A DNA stretch of 64,000 nt from UBA2256 sp964531105 (GTDB lineage Bacteria > Spirochaetota > Spirochaetia > Treponematales > Rectinemataceae), in NCBI GenBank assembly GCA_964531105.1, contig CAZHFN010000007.1, forward strand, positions 1 to 64,000, written 5' to 3'. Numbering within the stretch: the first letter of the stretch is position 1; the number at the start of each line of letters is the position of its first letter. Below are positions 1-8,366 of this stretch, in pieces. The translations under genes were made by a program, and so were the position numbers. A model generated the notes under the pieces. The model was not told the origin of the DNA. It did not search any database and saw nothing but the letters and a program-made list of their open reading frames with translations.

Positions 1-42
1 AGCCTGAGCGAAAGGGCGTAGAAAGCCCATGCGAGGTGTGAG

Positions 43-930
43 ATGGACTATGAATTCAAGCGCTTTTCTCTAGGCGCCGGACCGAGGATCGTGCTTAGCG
101 CAGGACTCTATGCCACCGGGGTTCTGCTGCAGTTTCTCTTTTCCTGGGGATTTATCCCTGGCTTTCTGCTTATCCTCCTCGGGTGGATACCCCTGGGCTT
201 GAAGCCGATCAGTAACAAGCCTTCTGACAAGGGCCTGGAGCAATGGAGGCCTGTCTCGATGGGGGAGATTGATCGTCTGGCCGATACGCTCAGGCAGTCG
301 AAGAAACTCATGGCTTCCACAGCCTTTGGCACAGCCGGCAGAATCCTTTTCCCAATAGCTACCGCGTTCCTGGTCTTTTTATTGATGTTCCTCCAACCAA
401 CTACGGCCATCCTCGTGGCCGACGCAGCCCTTTTCTTCGTACCCGGCATTTATTTCGGAAGACTAAAGGCCTTCGTCCCCAAGCTCCTCTCCCTTAAAAT
501 GCCCTGTTTCCAAGCAATTTTGGGACAAGAGCTGCCCAAGGGCTTGGTTCTTACCCCATATCTGCGTTTTGACAAGGATGCGGAAGGCCTGGATGTGCCT
601 GAGGACATAAGGTTTCTTCTAGAGCCTGCCCGCAAGAACGACGATTTTGTAGGTGTGCAGTTCCAGGCGGCGGTGAACAAGGGGCCGTCCGGAGAGGTGC
701 CCTATATGTATGCCGTGTTTCTCACCAAGGGGAAGGGTAGTACCTACTCGAAGCTCGAGAGGGTTTCTGCCCGGGGCTATGAGGTGGAATCTGGCGGCGA
801 GGGCGACTACGGTAGCGTAGTGCTTAGGCAGAAGACTTCGGGTTCGGGCTTTGCCACTAAACCTTCGGACTGTTCCAATCTTTGGGAGCTTGCGCTGGAG
901 ATTCTGGACACGAGACTTTCCCTTTCCTGA
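43..930 (+). CDS. Predicted membrane protein of unknown function
   Basis: I do not recognise a family. The 295-residue product has two hydrophobic segments near residues 15-50 and two more near 100-145, separated by a charged loop. It ends in a soluble, mostly beta/mixed C-terminal domain of about 130 residues. The ATG is preceded by a GAGGTG Shine-Dalgarno about 6 bases upstream, which fixes the start. The next gene follows after 67 bases with its own ribosome site. A membrane anchor with a cytoplasmic or periplasmic domain is all that can be said. What lies upstream is cut by the window edge. Confidence 0.75.
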   Translation: MDYEFKRFSLGAGPRIVLSAGLYATGVLLQFLFSWGFIPGFLLILLGWIPLGLKPISNKPSDKGLEQWRPVSMGEIDRLADTLRQSKKLMASTAFGTAGRILFPIATAFLVFLLMFLQPTTAILVADAALFFVPGIYFGRLKAFVPKLLSLKMPCFQAILGQELPKGLVLTPYLRFDKDAEGLDVPEDIRFLLEPARKNDDFVGVQFQAAVNKGPSGEVPYMYAVFLTKGKGSTYSKLERVSARGYEVESGGEGDYGSVVLRQKTSGSGFATKPSDCSNLWELALEILDTRLSLS

Positions 931-997
931 AACTGTAAACCTGGAGACGATCAGAACGGAAAAATGCCAATACTCTAAGAATATAAGGAGATCGGCA

Positions 998-1531
998 ATG
1001 AGTCATAATATACAGAGTTACAACGAAGTATCTTTGAAAGCGGCCTACTCCCTCCAGAATGCCGGCGGCTTGGTATTTGTCTGTACGAAGGGTTTAGATG
1101 GTCGCTATGACTTGGCTCCCGTGGCTTGGTCCTGCCCCTTGGATTACGAACCGGTTTCCAAGTTCCTCTGTATCCTGGATACGGGTCATAAAACTTGGGC
1201 TGATATTCTGGAAGTCGGCCGGTTTGCCCTGGCATTCCCCTCCTTCGGGCAGAAGAACCTGGTGGAGCGCTGCGGTTCTGTTTCAGGATTCAAGGTGGAT
1301 AAATACGAAGCGTTTTCCATCCCCGCCATGGCCGGCGAAGCAGTAGATGTACGAATCCCTGAAGGAGTCGCTGGATGGGTGGAGTGCTCCCTTATAAAGA
1401 CGGAAATCCTGGGCACGTCGGGGATTGTCTACGCCGAGGCCCTCAAAGCCAGGGCGTTGGAGAACTCTTGGAAGCACAGACTTCACTATGTAAGCGAGGG
1501 CGTGTACTTCAGGCCGGGCGACATAGTCTAG
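998..1531 (+). CDS. Flavin reductase-like domain protein (FMN-binding split barrel)
   Basis: The 177-residue protein resembles the flavin reductase-like/flavoredoxin family: a split-barrel fold with an N-terminal stretch (VCTKGLDGRYDLAPVAW) and a central conserved block ending in LVERCG. Family members bind FMN and pass electrons from NAD(P)H or partner proteins in the cytoplasm; the partner here is unknown. An in-frame ATG exists at 851, but it lies inside the upstream gene. The ATG at 998 has AAGGAG at 985-990, so I start there. No neighbouring gene suggests a specific pathway. Confidence 0.8.
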   Translation: MSHNIQSYNEVSLKAAYSLQNAGGLVFVCTKGLDGRYDLAPVAWSCPLDYEPVSKFLCILDTGHKTWADILEVGRFALAFPSFGQKNLVERCGSVSGFKVDKYEAFSIPAMAGEAVDVRIPEGVAGWVECSLIKTEILGTSGIVYAEALKARALENSWKHRLHYVSEGVYFRPGDIV

Positions 1532-1553
1532 GCCTTTATGCTAGGATGAAACC

Positions 1554-3374
1554 GTGACAAAACCTCAGCGTTCAGGCAAAACAAACTACGATGAATCCAA
1601 GGTAAAAACCCTCTCCTCGTTGGAACATATTCGCCTCAGAACCGGCATGTACATCGGCCGGCTGGGGGACGGTTCCAACCCCGACGATGGCATTTACATT
1701 CTAGTAAAGGAAGTGATCGATAACTCCGTGGATGAGTACATCATGGGGGCGGGCAACAGGATACTGGTTACCATCAAAGACAAAAGCGTGCGGATCCGTG
1801 ATTTTGGCCGGGGCATACCCCTGGGCAAGGTGGTGGACTGCGTGTCGGTGATCAATACCGGCGCCAAATACAACGACGATGTTTTCCAGTTCTCCGTGGG
1901 CTTAAATGGCGTGGGCACCAAGGCGGTGAATGCCCTTTCCGAATCCTTCAGGGTAGTCTCCTACAGAGATGGGAGGATGTTCGAGGCAGTATTCCAGCGT
2001 GGCAAGATGCTGAGCTCCCGGGAGGATTCGGCCGGACGGGAAAAAAACGGTCTTTTGGTGGAATTCACGCCCGACCCAGAGATATTCCCCGAGTTTTCAT
2101 TCAATATGGAATTCCTGGAAAAGCGCATGTGGGGCTACGCCTGCCTTAACTCGGGCCTCGCCCTGGTGCTGAACGGAACCGAATACAAGGCTGAAAACGG
2201 ACTGCTGGATTTGCTGTCCTCGGAGGTTGGGGAAGTAGCCTTGTACGACGTGGGCTGGTACAAGGGCGACCGCATCGAGTTTGCCTTTACCCATACCAAC
2301 AACTACGGCGAAGAGCACTTTTCCTTTGTAAACGGCCAGTTTACCTCCGATGGAGGCACACACCTTTCCGCCTTCAGAGAGGGCTTCTACAAGGCTATAA
2401 ACGAGTTTTTCCAGAGTGCCTGGAAAAGCGAAGATGTCAGGGAGGGATTGGCAGCTTCAGTAGCTATCAAGCTCCAGAATCCGCTTTTCGAGAGCCAGAC
2501 CAAGAATAAACTGGGCAATGCTGAAATTCGCCCCTGGATACTTCAGGAAGTAAAGCGGGGCGTGGACGAGTTCCTGCGCAAGAATCCTCTGGTGGCCAAG
2601 AAGCTGCAGGAAAAAATTGTAGCCAGCGAGAAGCTGCGCACCGAACTCAATGCGGTAAAAAAAGAAGCCAAGGAAGCAGCCCGGAAAATAGAGCTGAAAA
2701 TCCCCAACCTCAGGGACTGCAAGTTCCATCTGGGGGATGGCCCCAAGGGCGAGCTTTCCATGGTATTCCTCACCGAAGGCCAGTCCGCGGCAGGATCCAT
2801 GATTTCCTCCAGGGATGTGAACACCCAGGCTATCTTTTCCCTCCGGGGCAAGGTGGAGAACATGTATGGCAAGCGCCAGAGCGCCATCTACAAGAATGAG
2901 GAGCTTTACAACCTCATGATGGCTCTAGGAATAGAGAATGAGGTGGAAAACCTCAGATATTCCAAGATTGTCATCGCCACCGATGCCGACTACGACGGAT
3001 TCCATATACGTAATTTGCTTTTGACTTTTTTCCTTACCTACTTCGAGGAATTAGTAACCCAGGGGAGGGTGTATATTCTGGAGACCCCCCTCTTCAGGGT
3101 CAGGACAAAGAAGGAAACCCGGTACTGCTATAATGCCCGAGAGAGAGACGATGCGGTAAAGGAACTGGGGTCAACGTCGGAGGTTACCCGTTTCAAGGGC
3201 TTGGGTGAAATCAGCCCCCAGGAATTCGGCCGGTTCATAGGTCCCGATATGCGGATCGTCAAGGTGGATATACAGACTCTTTCGGCGGTTCCTGAGCTGT
3301 TGGGGTTTTTTATGGGTAAAAATACACCGGAACGACGGGAATTTATAATGCAGAACCTGGTGGCGGAGCTCTAG
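1554..3374 (+). CDS. parE: DNA topoisomerase IV subunit B / GyrB-type ATPase subunit
   Basis: Type IIA topoisomerase ATPase subunit, 606 residues, which is ParE-like length rather than a long GyrB. Visible motifs are the GHKL ATP site (EVIDNSVDEY near residues 53-62 and GVGTKAVNALS), the Toprim start LTEGQSAAGS, the metal-binding ATDADYDG, and the C-terminal RFKGLGEI block. It pairs with the ParC-like protein that starts 9 bases downstream, so the two are co-transcribed and form the A2B2 enzyme that decatenates or relaxes DNA. The start is GTG, behind AGGATG. Naming it parE rather than gyrB rests on length and on its partner, and is inference. Confidence 0.88.
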   Translation: MTKPQRSGKTNYDESKVKTLSSLEHIRLRTGMYIGRLGDGSNPDDGIYILVKEVIDNSVDEYIMGAGNRILVTIKDKSVRIRDFGRGIPLGKVVDCVSVINTGAKYNDDVFQFSVGLNGVGTKAVNALSESFRVVSYRDGRMFEAVFQRGKMLSSREDSAGREKNGLLVEFTPDPEIFPEFSFNMEFLEKRMWGYACLNSGLALVLNGTEYKAENGLLDLLSSEVGEVALYDVGWYKGDRIEFAFTHTNNYGEEHFSFVNGQFTSDGGTHLSAFREGFYKAINEFFQSAWKSEDVREGLAASVAIKLQNPLFESQTKNKLGNAEIRPWILQEVKRGVDEFLRKNPLVAKKLQEKIVASEKLRTELNAVKKEAKEAARKIELKIPNLRDCKFHLGDGPKGELSMVFLTEGQSAAGSMISSRDVNTQAIFSLRGKVENMYGKRQSAIYKNEELYNLMMALGIENEVENLRYSKIVIATDADYDGFHIRNLLLTFFLTYFEELVTQGRVYILETPLFRVRTKKETRYCYNARERDDAVKELGSTSEVTRFKGLGEISPQEFGRFIGPDMRIVKVDIQTLSAVPELLGFFMGKNTPERREFIMQNLVAEL

Positions 3375-3383
3375 GAGCGGGGT

Positions 3384-5765
3384 ATGGCTTACGTAAAAAA
3401 ACTCTTCAACGACAATTTCCTCTACTACGCTTCCTATGTCATCAAGGATAGGGCGATACCCGACCTGGAGGATGGTCTTAAGCCTGTTCAGCGTCGCATT
3501 ATGCACTCTCTCTTCGAGATGGACGACGGCAAGTTCCATAAGGTAGCCAATATTATTGGCAATACCATGAAGTATCATCCCCACGGAGATCAGTCCATTG
3601 GCTCGGCTCTCGTAGTCCTGGCCAATAAGGAACTCTTTGTAGACAAGCAGGGAAACTTCGGCAATATCATTACAGGGGACGAGGCTTCCGCCGCCCGGTA
3701 TATCGAATGCAGGGCTTCCATCTTCGCCAAAGACGTGTTCTACAACCCCAAGACCACGGCCTATGTGGATTCCTACGATGGACGCAACAAGGAGCCGCTG
3801 CTTTTTCCCGCCAAGCTTCCGGTAATACTTCTCACCGGCACAGAAGGCATAGCGGTGGGCATGAGCACAAAGATTTTGCCCCACAATCCCGTGGAAATCA
3901 TCAAAGCGGAAATTGCCTGTCTCCAGGGCAAGAAGTTCGAGGTTTTTCCGGATTTCCTCACCGGTGGCTCGGTGGATTTATCCGACTACCAGGATGGAAA
4001 CGGCAAGGTGCGGGTGCGGGCAACTCTGGATACATCGGATCCAAAAAAAATCGTCATCCGCGAGATTCCCTTCTCGACTACTACGGAAAGCCTCATTACG
4101 AGCGTAGAGAACGCTGCCCGGTCGGGCCAGCTTAAGATAGCCTCCATATCCGACTACACCACCGACAAGGTGGAAATCGAGATCAAGCTGCAGAGGGGTG
4201 TCTACACACAGGAGGTGATAGACGCCCTCTACGCCTTTACCGAATGCGAGCAGAGCATTTCGGTGAACTGCCTTGTCATAAAGGATAGAAAGCCGGTGCT
4301 CATGACCGGCAATGAGATTGTACAGCACCATTCCCAGGCCCTCCTCTCCATCCTGAGAAGGGAATTGGAAATCGAGCGAGGCGAGCTTCTGGATGAAATC
4401 CATGCCCGCACCCTGGAGCGGATTTTTATTGAAGAAAGGGTCTACAAAAAGATTGAAACCCAGCGCACCCAGGAAACGGTCTTGAAAGCTGTTAAGGAAG
4501 GGCTGGCTCCCTACGACAAGGAGATAGGCAGGCCTGTGACAGGAGAAGACATCGAGCGATTGCTGAAAATTCCAATCCGGCGTATTTCTCTTTACGATAT
4601 AGAAAAAGCCAAGGCAGACCTCAAGCGCCTCGAACAGCGGCTTTCAGAAGTAGCCCATCACCTGGCTCATCTTGTGGAGTATGCGATCGATTTCCTTAAA
4701 TCCATGATAAAACGCCTGGAGGCCGATTGGCCCCGGCGTACGAAGATAAGCAGTTTTTCCAAGGTGGAAGCCAAGGAGGCGGCCCGCAAAGACATAGCCC
4801 TGCGGTATGACGAGCAGTCCGGCTACCTGGGAATCGCGGTCTCCTCAGGCGAAAAGCTCCTGGAAGTCTCAGCCTTTGATAGGCTGGTGATAGTCAGGCG
4901 GGACGGCACTTATACAGTCGTGCCTGTGCCAGACAAGCTTTTTGTGGACCGGGGCCTGCAGTGGCTGACGATAGCCGAGAAAGAATCGGTGAACAGTTTT
5001 TTGCTTACCGTAGTCTATAGGGCGGCCAAGACATCGTACCCCTATATCAAGCGATGCAGGATAGAATCCTGGATACTGAACCGCGATTATTCCCTGATTC
5101 CAGAAGGAGCCGAGCTTCTGCTTTTCTCCACCGAAGCTGATTTCGAATTCAGCCTCAAGTACCTTGTGAAGGGCAGGATGCGAAAAGCCGATGAAAATTT
5201 TAAGGCAAAACAGTACCCAGAAAAAGGCCTAAAAGCGGGAGGAGTCCGTTTGGCGCCCCGAGAGGTCTTGAGCGCCGAGGTGGTTGGGGGAGGGCGGAGG
5301 ATAATTGCAGAAGCCCTCACAACGGGCAATGGAGAAGGATCCGATCCTAAGGTTTCGAAAAAGAATCCTCGCACAGCGAAGCAAGGGGCAGTAAGGACTG
5401 AAAGGATACCTGTTCTGGACGAAGAGCCCGATAGTTTCACAAGCTTTGAACCAAGCCCAGTCTCTGGGCCAGCTGTAGAGTTGGAGCTTTTCGGGGAATT
5501 GGCGCCTGCAGACGGGAAAAATGGAACGGCTGAGTCCAAAGCAGAACCCGGAAAGAGTGTCCACGCAGCTCCTGTAGCTGCACCGCGAAAGAAGCCGAAA
5601 TCCAAGGCAAAAAAGCCCGAAATTGAGGAAAATATTCAGCCAACCCTGGGGCGAGGTCTTTTTGCAAGATTGGCGGAAAAGAAAAATGCTCAAAGCTCCG
5701 GAGAAGAGGACCTCGGCAGTTCAGGCGCCGGAGTGGACAACGGCAAGGATGGAGACAAGGACTAG
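3384..5765 (+). CDS. parC: DNA topoisomerase IV subunit A / GyrA-type subunit
   Basis: 793-residue breakage-reunion subunit. The N-terminal winged-helix/tower core includes RRIMHSL and the catalytic tyrosine at about residue 106 in AARYIECR. Beyond about residue 640 the protein becomes a low-complexity, Lys/Pro/Ser/Glu-rich tail (KKPKSKAKKPE, GEEDLGSSGAG) ending in Asp/Lys. The beta-pinwheel region is poorly recognisable by eye, and the GyrA box is not seen, which favours topoisomerase IV. It is translated from an ATG behind GGAG, 9 bases after parE. The tail is probably disordered and could bind DNA or other factors; that is inference. Confidence 0.88.
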   Translation: MAYVKKLFNDNFLYYASYVIKDRAIPDLEDGLKPVQRRIMHSLFEMDDGKFHKVANIIGNTMKYHPHGDQSIGSALVVLANKELFVDKQGNFGNIITGDEASAARYIECRASIFAKDVFYNPKTTAYVDSYDGRNKEPLLFPAKLPVILLTGTEGIAVGMSTKILPHNPVEIIKAEIACLQGKKFEVFPDFLTGGSVDLSDYQDGNGKVRVRATLDTSDPKKIVIREIPFSTTTESLITSVENAARSGQLKIASISDYTTDKVEIEIKLQRGVYTQEVIDALYAFTECEQSISVNCLVIKDRKPVLMTGNEIVQHHSQALLSILRRELEIERGELLDEIHARTLERIFIEERVYKKIETQRTQETVLKAVKEGLAPYDKEIGRPVTGEDIERLLKIPIRRISLYDIEKAKADLKRLEQRLSEVAHHLAHLVEYAIDFLKSMIKRLEADWPRRTKISSFSKVEAKEAARKDIALRYDEQSGYLGIAVSSGEKLLEVSAFDRLVIVRRDGTYTVVPVPDKLFVDRGLQWLTIAEKESVNSFLLTVVYRAAKTSYPYIKRCRIESWILNRDYSLIPEGAELLLFSTEADFEFSLKYLVKGRMRKADENFKAKQYPEKGLKAGGVRLAPREVLSAEVVGGGRRIIAEALTTGNGEGSDPKVSKKNPRTAKQGAVRTERIPVLDEEPDSFTSFEPSPVSGPAVELELFGELAPADGKNGTAESKAEPGKSVHAAPVAAPRKKPKSKAKKPEIEENIQPTLGRGLFARLAEKKNAQSSGEEDLGSSGAGVDNGKDGDKD

Positions 5766-5812
5766 CAGTAGGACAGGGAGAGCTTGTAACCACAGGGTTT
5801 AAAGCCCTCCTA

Positions 5813-5840
5813 TTGACAAATAAAAGTCCTTTGGGATACC
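5813..5840 (+). promoter_or_regulatory. Putative sigma-70-type promoter for tRNA-Asn
   Basis: A perfect -35 TTGACA (5813-5818) is followed after 16 bases by GATACC (5835-5840), a weak -10. It ends 31 bases before the mature tRNA. The -35 is convincing; the -10 is only a partial match. Confidence 0.45.
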
Positions 5841-5871
5841 TTTGTGCCGGCCTGACCAAGCTCAGGTTCAT

Positions 5872-5944
5872 TCCCCTGTAGCTCAGCTGGCAGAGCAAGT
5901 GGCTGTTAACCACTGGGTCCGGTGTTCGAACCACCGCGGGGGAG
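5872..5944 (+). tRNA. tRNA-Asn (anticodon GTT)
   Basis: A full cloverleaf can be drawn. The acceptor stem TCCCCTG/CGGGGGA has one G-U pair, the D arm is GCTC/GAGC, the anticodon stem AGTGG/CCACT holds loop CTGTTAA (anticodon GTT), and the T arm is CGGTG TTCGAAC CACCG. The discriminator is G, as expected for Asn. The CCA end is not encoded (GCA follows), so it must be added by a nucleotidyltransferase. A strong terminator lies 7 bases downstream. Confidence 0.96.
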
Positions 5945-5950
5945 CAAAAT

Positions 5951-5981
5951 AGAGAGGTTACCCGAAAAGGTAACCTCTTTT
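5951..5981 (+). terminator. Rho-independent terminator after tRNA-Asn
   Basis: GAGGTTACC (5954-5962), loop CGAAAA and GGTAACCTC (5969-5977) form a perfect 9-bp stem, extendable by AGA/TTT pairs, followed by a T-rich run TTTT. Confidence 0.9.
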
Positions 5982-6028
5982 CATTTCACGGCGACAAACC
6001 TTCAGTTCATCGATTCACTTTTATTGAC

Positions 6029-6065
6029 TTGACATGTATAGAAAACTAGTAAAGTCTATACATGT
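6029..6065 (+). promoter_or_regulatory. Perfect inverted repeat overlapping the putative fic promoter
   Basis: ACATGTATAGA (6032-6042) and TCTATACATGT (6055-6065) are perfect 11-base inverted arms separated by 12 bases. A TTGACA (6029-6034) overlaps the left arm and TCTATA/TATACA (6055-6062) overlaps the right arm, giving an unusually long 20-22 base spacer. That layout fits an operator for a dimeric regulator acting at the promoter. The Fic protein itself carries a C-terminal winged-helix-like domain, so autoregulation is possible but unproven. Confidence 0.65.
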
Positions 6066-6123
6066 TGAAAAAATGTGCATAGAGTATCATAAGTTCATAT
6101 ACATATAGGGATGAGGAGGTCAT

Positions 6124-7206
6124 ATGGATGCTTCTTTAACTCCTCTACCGCTTGCACAGGATGTGGAAACAAAGCGAATCCTGAAGAAAACTGCAATCGC
6201 CCATCGATATTTAGCCGAGTTGAAAGGTCGTTCTGCCATAATTCCCAATCAAAAGATCTTGATCAATACGCTCTCGCTTCAAGAGGCAAAAGACAGTTCA
6301 GCGATAGAAAATATCATAACGACCCACGACGAGCTCTATCGGGAGGGGCTTTTTTCGGAATTTTCTATGAACATCGCCGCCAAAGAAGTTCGGAATTACG
6401 CAAACGCCCTCAGTATCGGGTTTGAAGTGATCCTCAATCGTAAGCTTATAAGCATCAACGATATTATCCGCATTCAGGAGGAATTGGAGCGCAACCGAGC
6501 GGGATTTCGAAAGCTCCCTGGCACTGAACTCATAAACGAACAAACGGGGGAAGTTGTCTATACTCCACCTCAAGATTCGAACACGATTATATCGCTTATG
6601 TCCAATCTTGAGCGTTTTATCAATGATGATACGATGATGGACGTGGATCCTCTGGTTAAGATGGCCATAATTCATTATCAATTCGAGAGCATTCATCCAT
6701 TTTATGATGGAAATGGAAGGACCGGGCGCATCATCAATGTGCTTTACCTCGTTTTGAAAGGACTGCTCGATATCCCCGTGTTGTACTTGAGTCGCCATTT
6801 TATCAAGACAAAGCTGGAGTACTATAAGCGGCTTCAGGAAGTTCGCGAGAACAATGCATGGGAGGAATGGATTGCCTATGTACTCGATGGAGTGGCAGCT
6901 ACATCTCGCGAAACGATCGAATTGGTCAGCGAAATCTCGGAGGCAATTGAAACATATAGAACAAGAATTAAGGATGGCTACCGATTCTACAGTCAGGATT
7001 TGATCAATAATTTATTTTTTCATCCCTATACGAAGATCGAGTTTCTTGAACGCGATCTTTCGGTTTCGCGCTTGACGGCGACTAAATATCTGGAGGCGAT
7101 AACCAGCGCCGGTTTGCTGCGCAAGGAAAAGTTGGGCAGGAGCAATTATTACATCAACACTGCCTTATACAATATCCTTATTAAGGACCATGGAGCGAGC
7201 ACTTAG
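6124..7206 (+). CDS. Fic family AMPylase-type protein with C-terminal winged helix
   Basis: 360-residue Fic/DOC protein. It has an N-terminal Fic_N region, a class II-type inhibitory motif S58-xxx-E62-N63 (SSAIEN), the complete catalytic motif HPFYDGNGRTGR at residues 191-202, and a C-terminal winged-helix-like region near 295-355 (SVSRLTATKYLEAITSAG). Family members transfer AMP or another nucleotide from NTPs to protein hydroxyls; the target is unknown here. The intact motif suggests an active, self-inhibited enzyme. The start ATG follows a strong GAGGAGGT. The gene is visibly more AT-rich than its neighbours and stands alone behind its own operator-like repeat, which suggests recent acquisition. 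No antitoxin gene is adjacent, so a toxin-antitoxin role is not supported. Confidence 0.92.
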   Translation: MDASLTPLPLAQDVETKRILKKTAIAHRYLAELKGRSAIIPNQKILINTLSLQEAKDSSAIENIITTHDELYREGLFSEFSMNIAAKEVRNYANALSIGFEVILNRKLISINDIIRIQEELERNRAGFRKLPGTELINEQTGEVVYTPPQDSNTIISLMSNLERFINDDTMMDVDPLVKMAIIHYQFESIHPFYDGNGRTGRIINVLYLVLKGLLDIPVLYLSRHFIKTKLEYYKRLQEVRENNAWEEWIAYVLDGVAATSRETIELVSEISEAIETYRTRIKDGYRFYSQDLINNLFFHPYTKIEFLERDLSVSRLTATKYLEAITSAGLLRKEKLGRSNYYINTALYNILIKDHGAST

Positions 7207-7208
7207 AT

Positions 7209-7237
7209 TTGAGTCGAAATACCATCCTGCTTATCTT
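7209..7237 (+). promoter_or_regulatory. Putative sigma-70-type promoter for the PAP2 gene
   Basis: TTGAGT (7209-7214), a 17-base spacer, then TATCTT (7232-7237). It begins 3 bases after the fic stop codon and would start transcription near 7244, 30 bases before the chosen start of the phosphatase gene. Confidence 0.6.
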
Positions 7238-7273
7238 GTGTGCTTGCGCAAGAATATGAGAAAGGAGCTAATC

Positions 7274-7894
7274 GTGCCGCGTGTACATCGACGAGTTCTT
7301 CATCCTGCTATAGTCTTCATCATGCTGCTGACCCTTGCACCTTCAATTTTCGCCCAGCCACTATCGCCGGCCGATGTGAACCCGATAGACCGAGTACTGC
7401 TCTTTCCCTATTCCCAGGGTTTGGATATTGCCTCGGACATTACCCAGTACGCGGCTTTCGCCAGTCCGGCTGCCTTGCTCTTTGTCGTGCCTAAAACCGA
7501 GTATGTGGAAACAGCCCTCATGTACGCAGGCTCCAGCCTTCTGGCCTTCGGTGCGGGGAGCCTGATCAAGGCGCTAGTGCCTAGGGACAGGCCCTACATG
7601 TATTTCGACAGTCCTCCTACCCAGGCGGCGGCCGAGGGGGACGAGTCTTTTCCCTCCAGGCATTCCTGTATAGCCTTTTCGGCTGCAGGATTCACCTCGA
7701 CCCTCTTTGCCCTGCGCTACCCCAATTCGCCCTACAGGGTGCCCGTAACGGTGGCCTCCTATGCGCTGGCCATAGCCACCGCTGCCCTAAGGGTGAGTTC
7801 GGGCAACCATTTTTTGAGCGACGTGGCAGCAGGAGCCCTTATCGGCACTGTTTCGGGAGTTGTGATTCCTCTGATTTTTGCCAGGGATAGGTAG
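7274..7894 (+). CDS. Secreted or membrane PAP2-family phosphatase
   Basis: About 206 residues, type 2 phosphatidic acid phosphatase fold. The three signature blocks are present: K-x6-RP (KALVPRDRP), PSRH, and the third block around SSGNHFLSD. The N-terminus is a hydrophobic signal or anchor (VFIMLLTLAPSIFAQ), so the active site should face the periplasm. Such enzymes dephosphorylate lipid phosphates such as undecaprenyl pyrophosphate or phosphatidate; the substrate is not determined. I place the start at the GTG behind AAAGGAG (7261-7267). An in-frame ATG at 7256 has no Shine-Dalgarno, and one at 7190 overlaps fic. Confidence 0.85.
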   Translation: MPRVHRRVLHPAIVFIMLLTLAPSIFAQPLSPADVNPIDRVLLFPYSQGLDIASDITQYAAFASPAALLFVVPKTEYVETALMYAGSSLLAFGAGSLIKALVPRDRPYMYFDSPPTQAAAEGDESFPSRHSCIAFSAAGFTSTLFALRYPNSPYRVPVTVASYALAIATAALRVSSGNHFLSDVAAGALIGTVSGVVIPLIFARDR

Positions 7895-7989
7895 GGAAGG
7901 GGACTTTCACGCTGACTAGCTTGGAAAGTTTGCGCTCGGGCTATTCCCGGCATGACATTTATTTATTATTGTTAGATGACGCAGAAAGC

Positions 7990-8005
7990 AGAGCCTGAAG
8001 GCTCT
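7990..8005 (+). other. Small hairpin just upstream of the cupin ribosome site
   Basis: AGAGCC, loop TGAA, GGCTCT forms a 6-bp stem. It ends five bases before the GGAGGAG ribosome site of the next gene and could modulate translation, or it may be chance. Confidence 0.35.
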
Positions 8006-8017
8006 TTGGGAGGAGCT

Positions 8018-8356
8018 ATGATCGAAAAGACCTACGCATTTACCAAGACCGACGCCCAGACTATGGAAAAAATCGTGGACGACGAGAGGGTCAATATCAA
8101 CCACATCGTCGTGGAACCTGGAAAAGCAGTGGTGACCCACGTTTCCAATTCTTATGTGCACCAGATCGTGGTCCGGGGAACCTTAAGCCTCTCCTTGGAA
8201 GATGGAGCCTTCAACGATTATCCGGCCGGCACCATCATCGCTGTGCCATTCAACCAGAAAATGTCTATCCAGAATCACGGGAACCAGACGTTGGAGTTCT
8301 TTGTAGTAAAGGCTCCTAATCCCCGAGACATGCCGGCGGTCAAGAAGATAGGTTAA
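8018..8356 (+). CDS. Small single-domain cupin protein
   Basis: 112 residues with a cupin-type beta-barrel pattern: HIVVEPGKAVVTHVSNSYVH followed by a glycine turn (RGTLSLSLED) and a second block (YPAGTIIAVPFNQK). The second cupin motif lacks the usual histidine (VPFNQKMSIQNHG), so metal binding may be altered. Function is unknown; cupins are enzymes, sugar- or auxiliary-binding proteins. The start ATG at 8018 follows GGGAGGAG. An earlier in-frame ATG at 7976 has no ribosome site and would put the upstream hairpin inside the coding sequence. The MFS transporter gene starts 10 bases downstream, so the two are probably co-transcribed. Confidence 0.75.
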   Translation: MIEKTYAFTKTDAQTMEKIVDDERVNINHIVVEPGKAVVTHVSNSYVHQIVVRGTLSLSLEDGAFNDYPAGTIIAVPFNQKMSIQNHGNQTLEFFVVKAPNPRDMPAVKKIG

Positions 8357-8366
8357 GAGAATAGCA

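Noticed and set aside
6124..7206. Fic as the toxin of a toxin-antitoxin pair
   Set aside because: No small antitoxin gene lies next to it. The inhibitory helix is built into the same protein (class II), which explains control without a partner.
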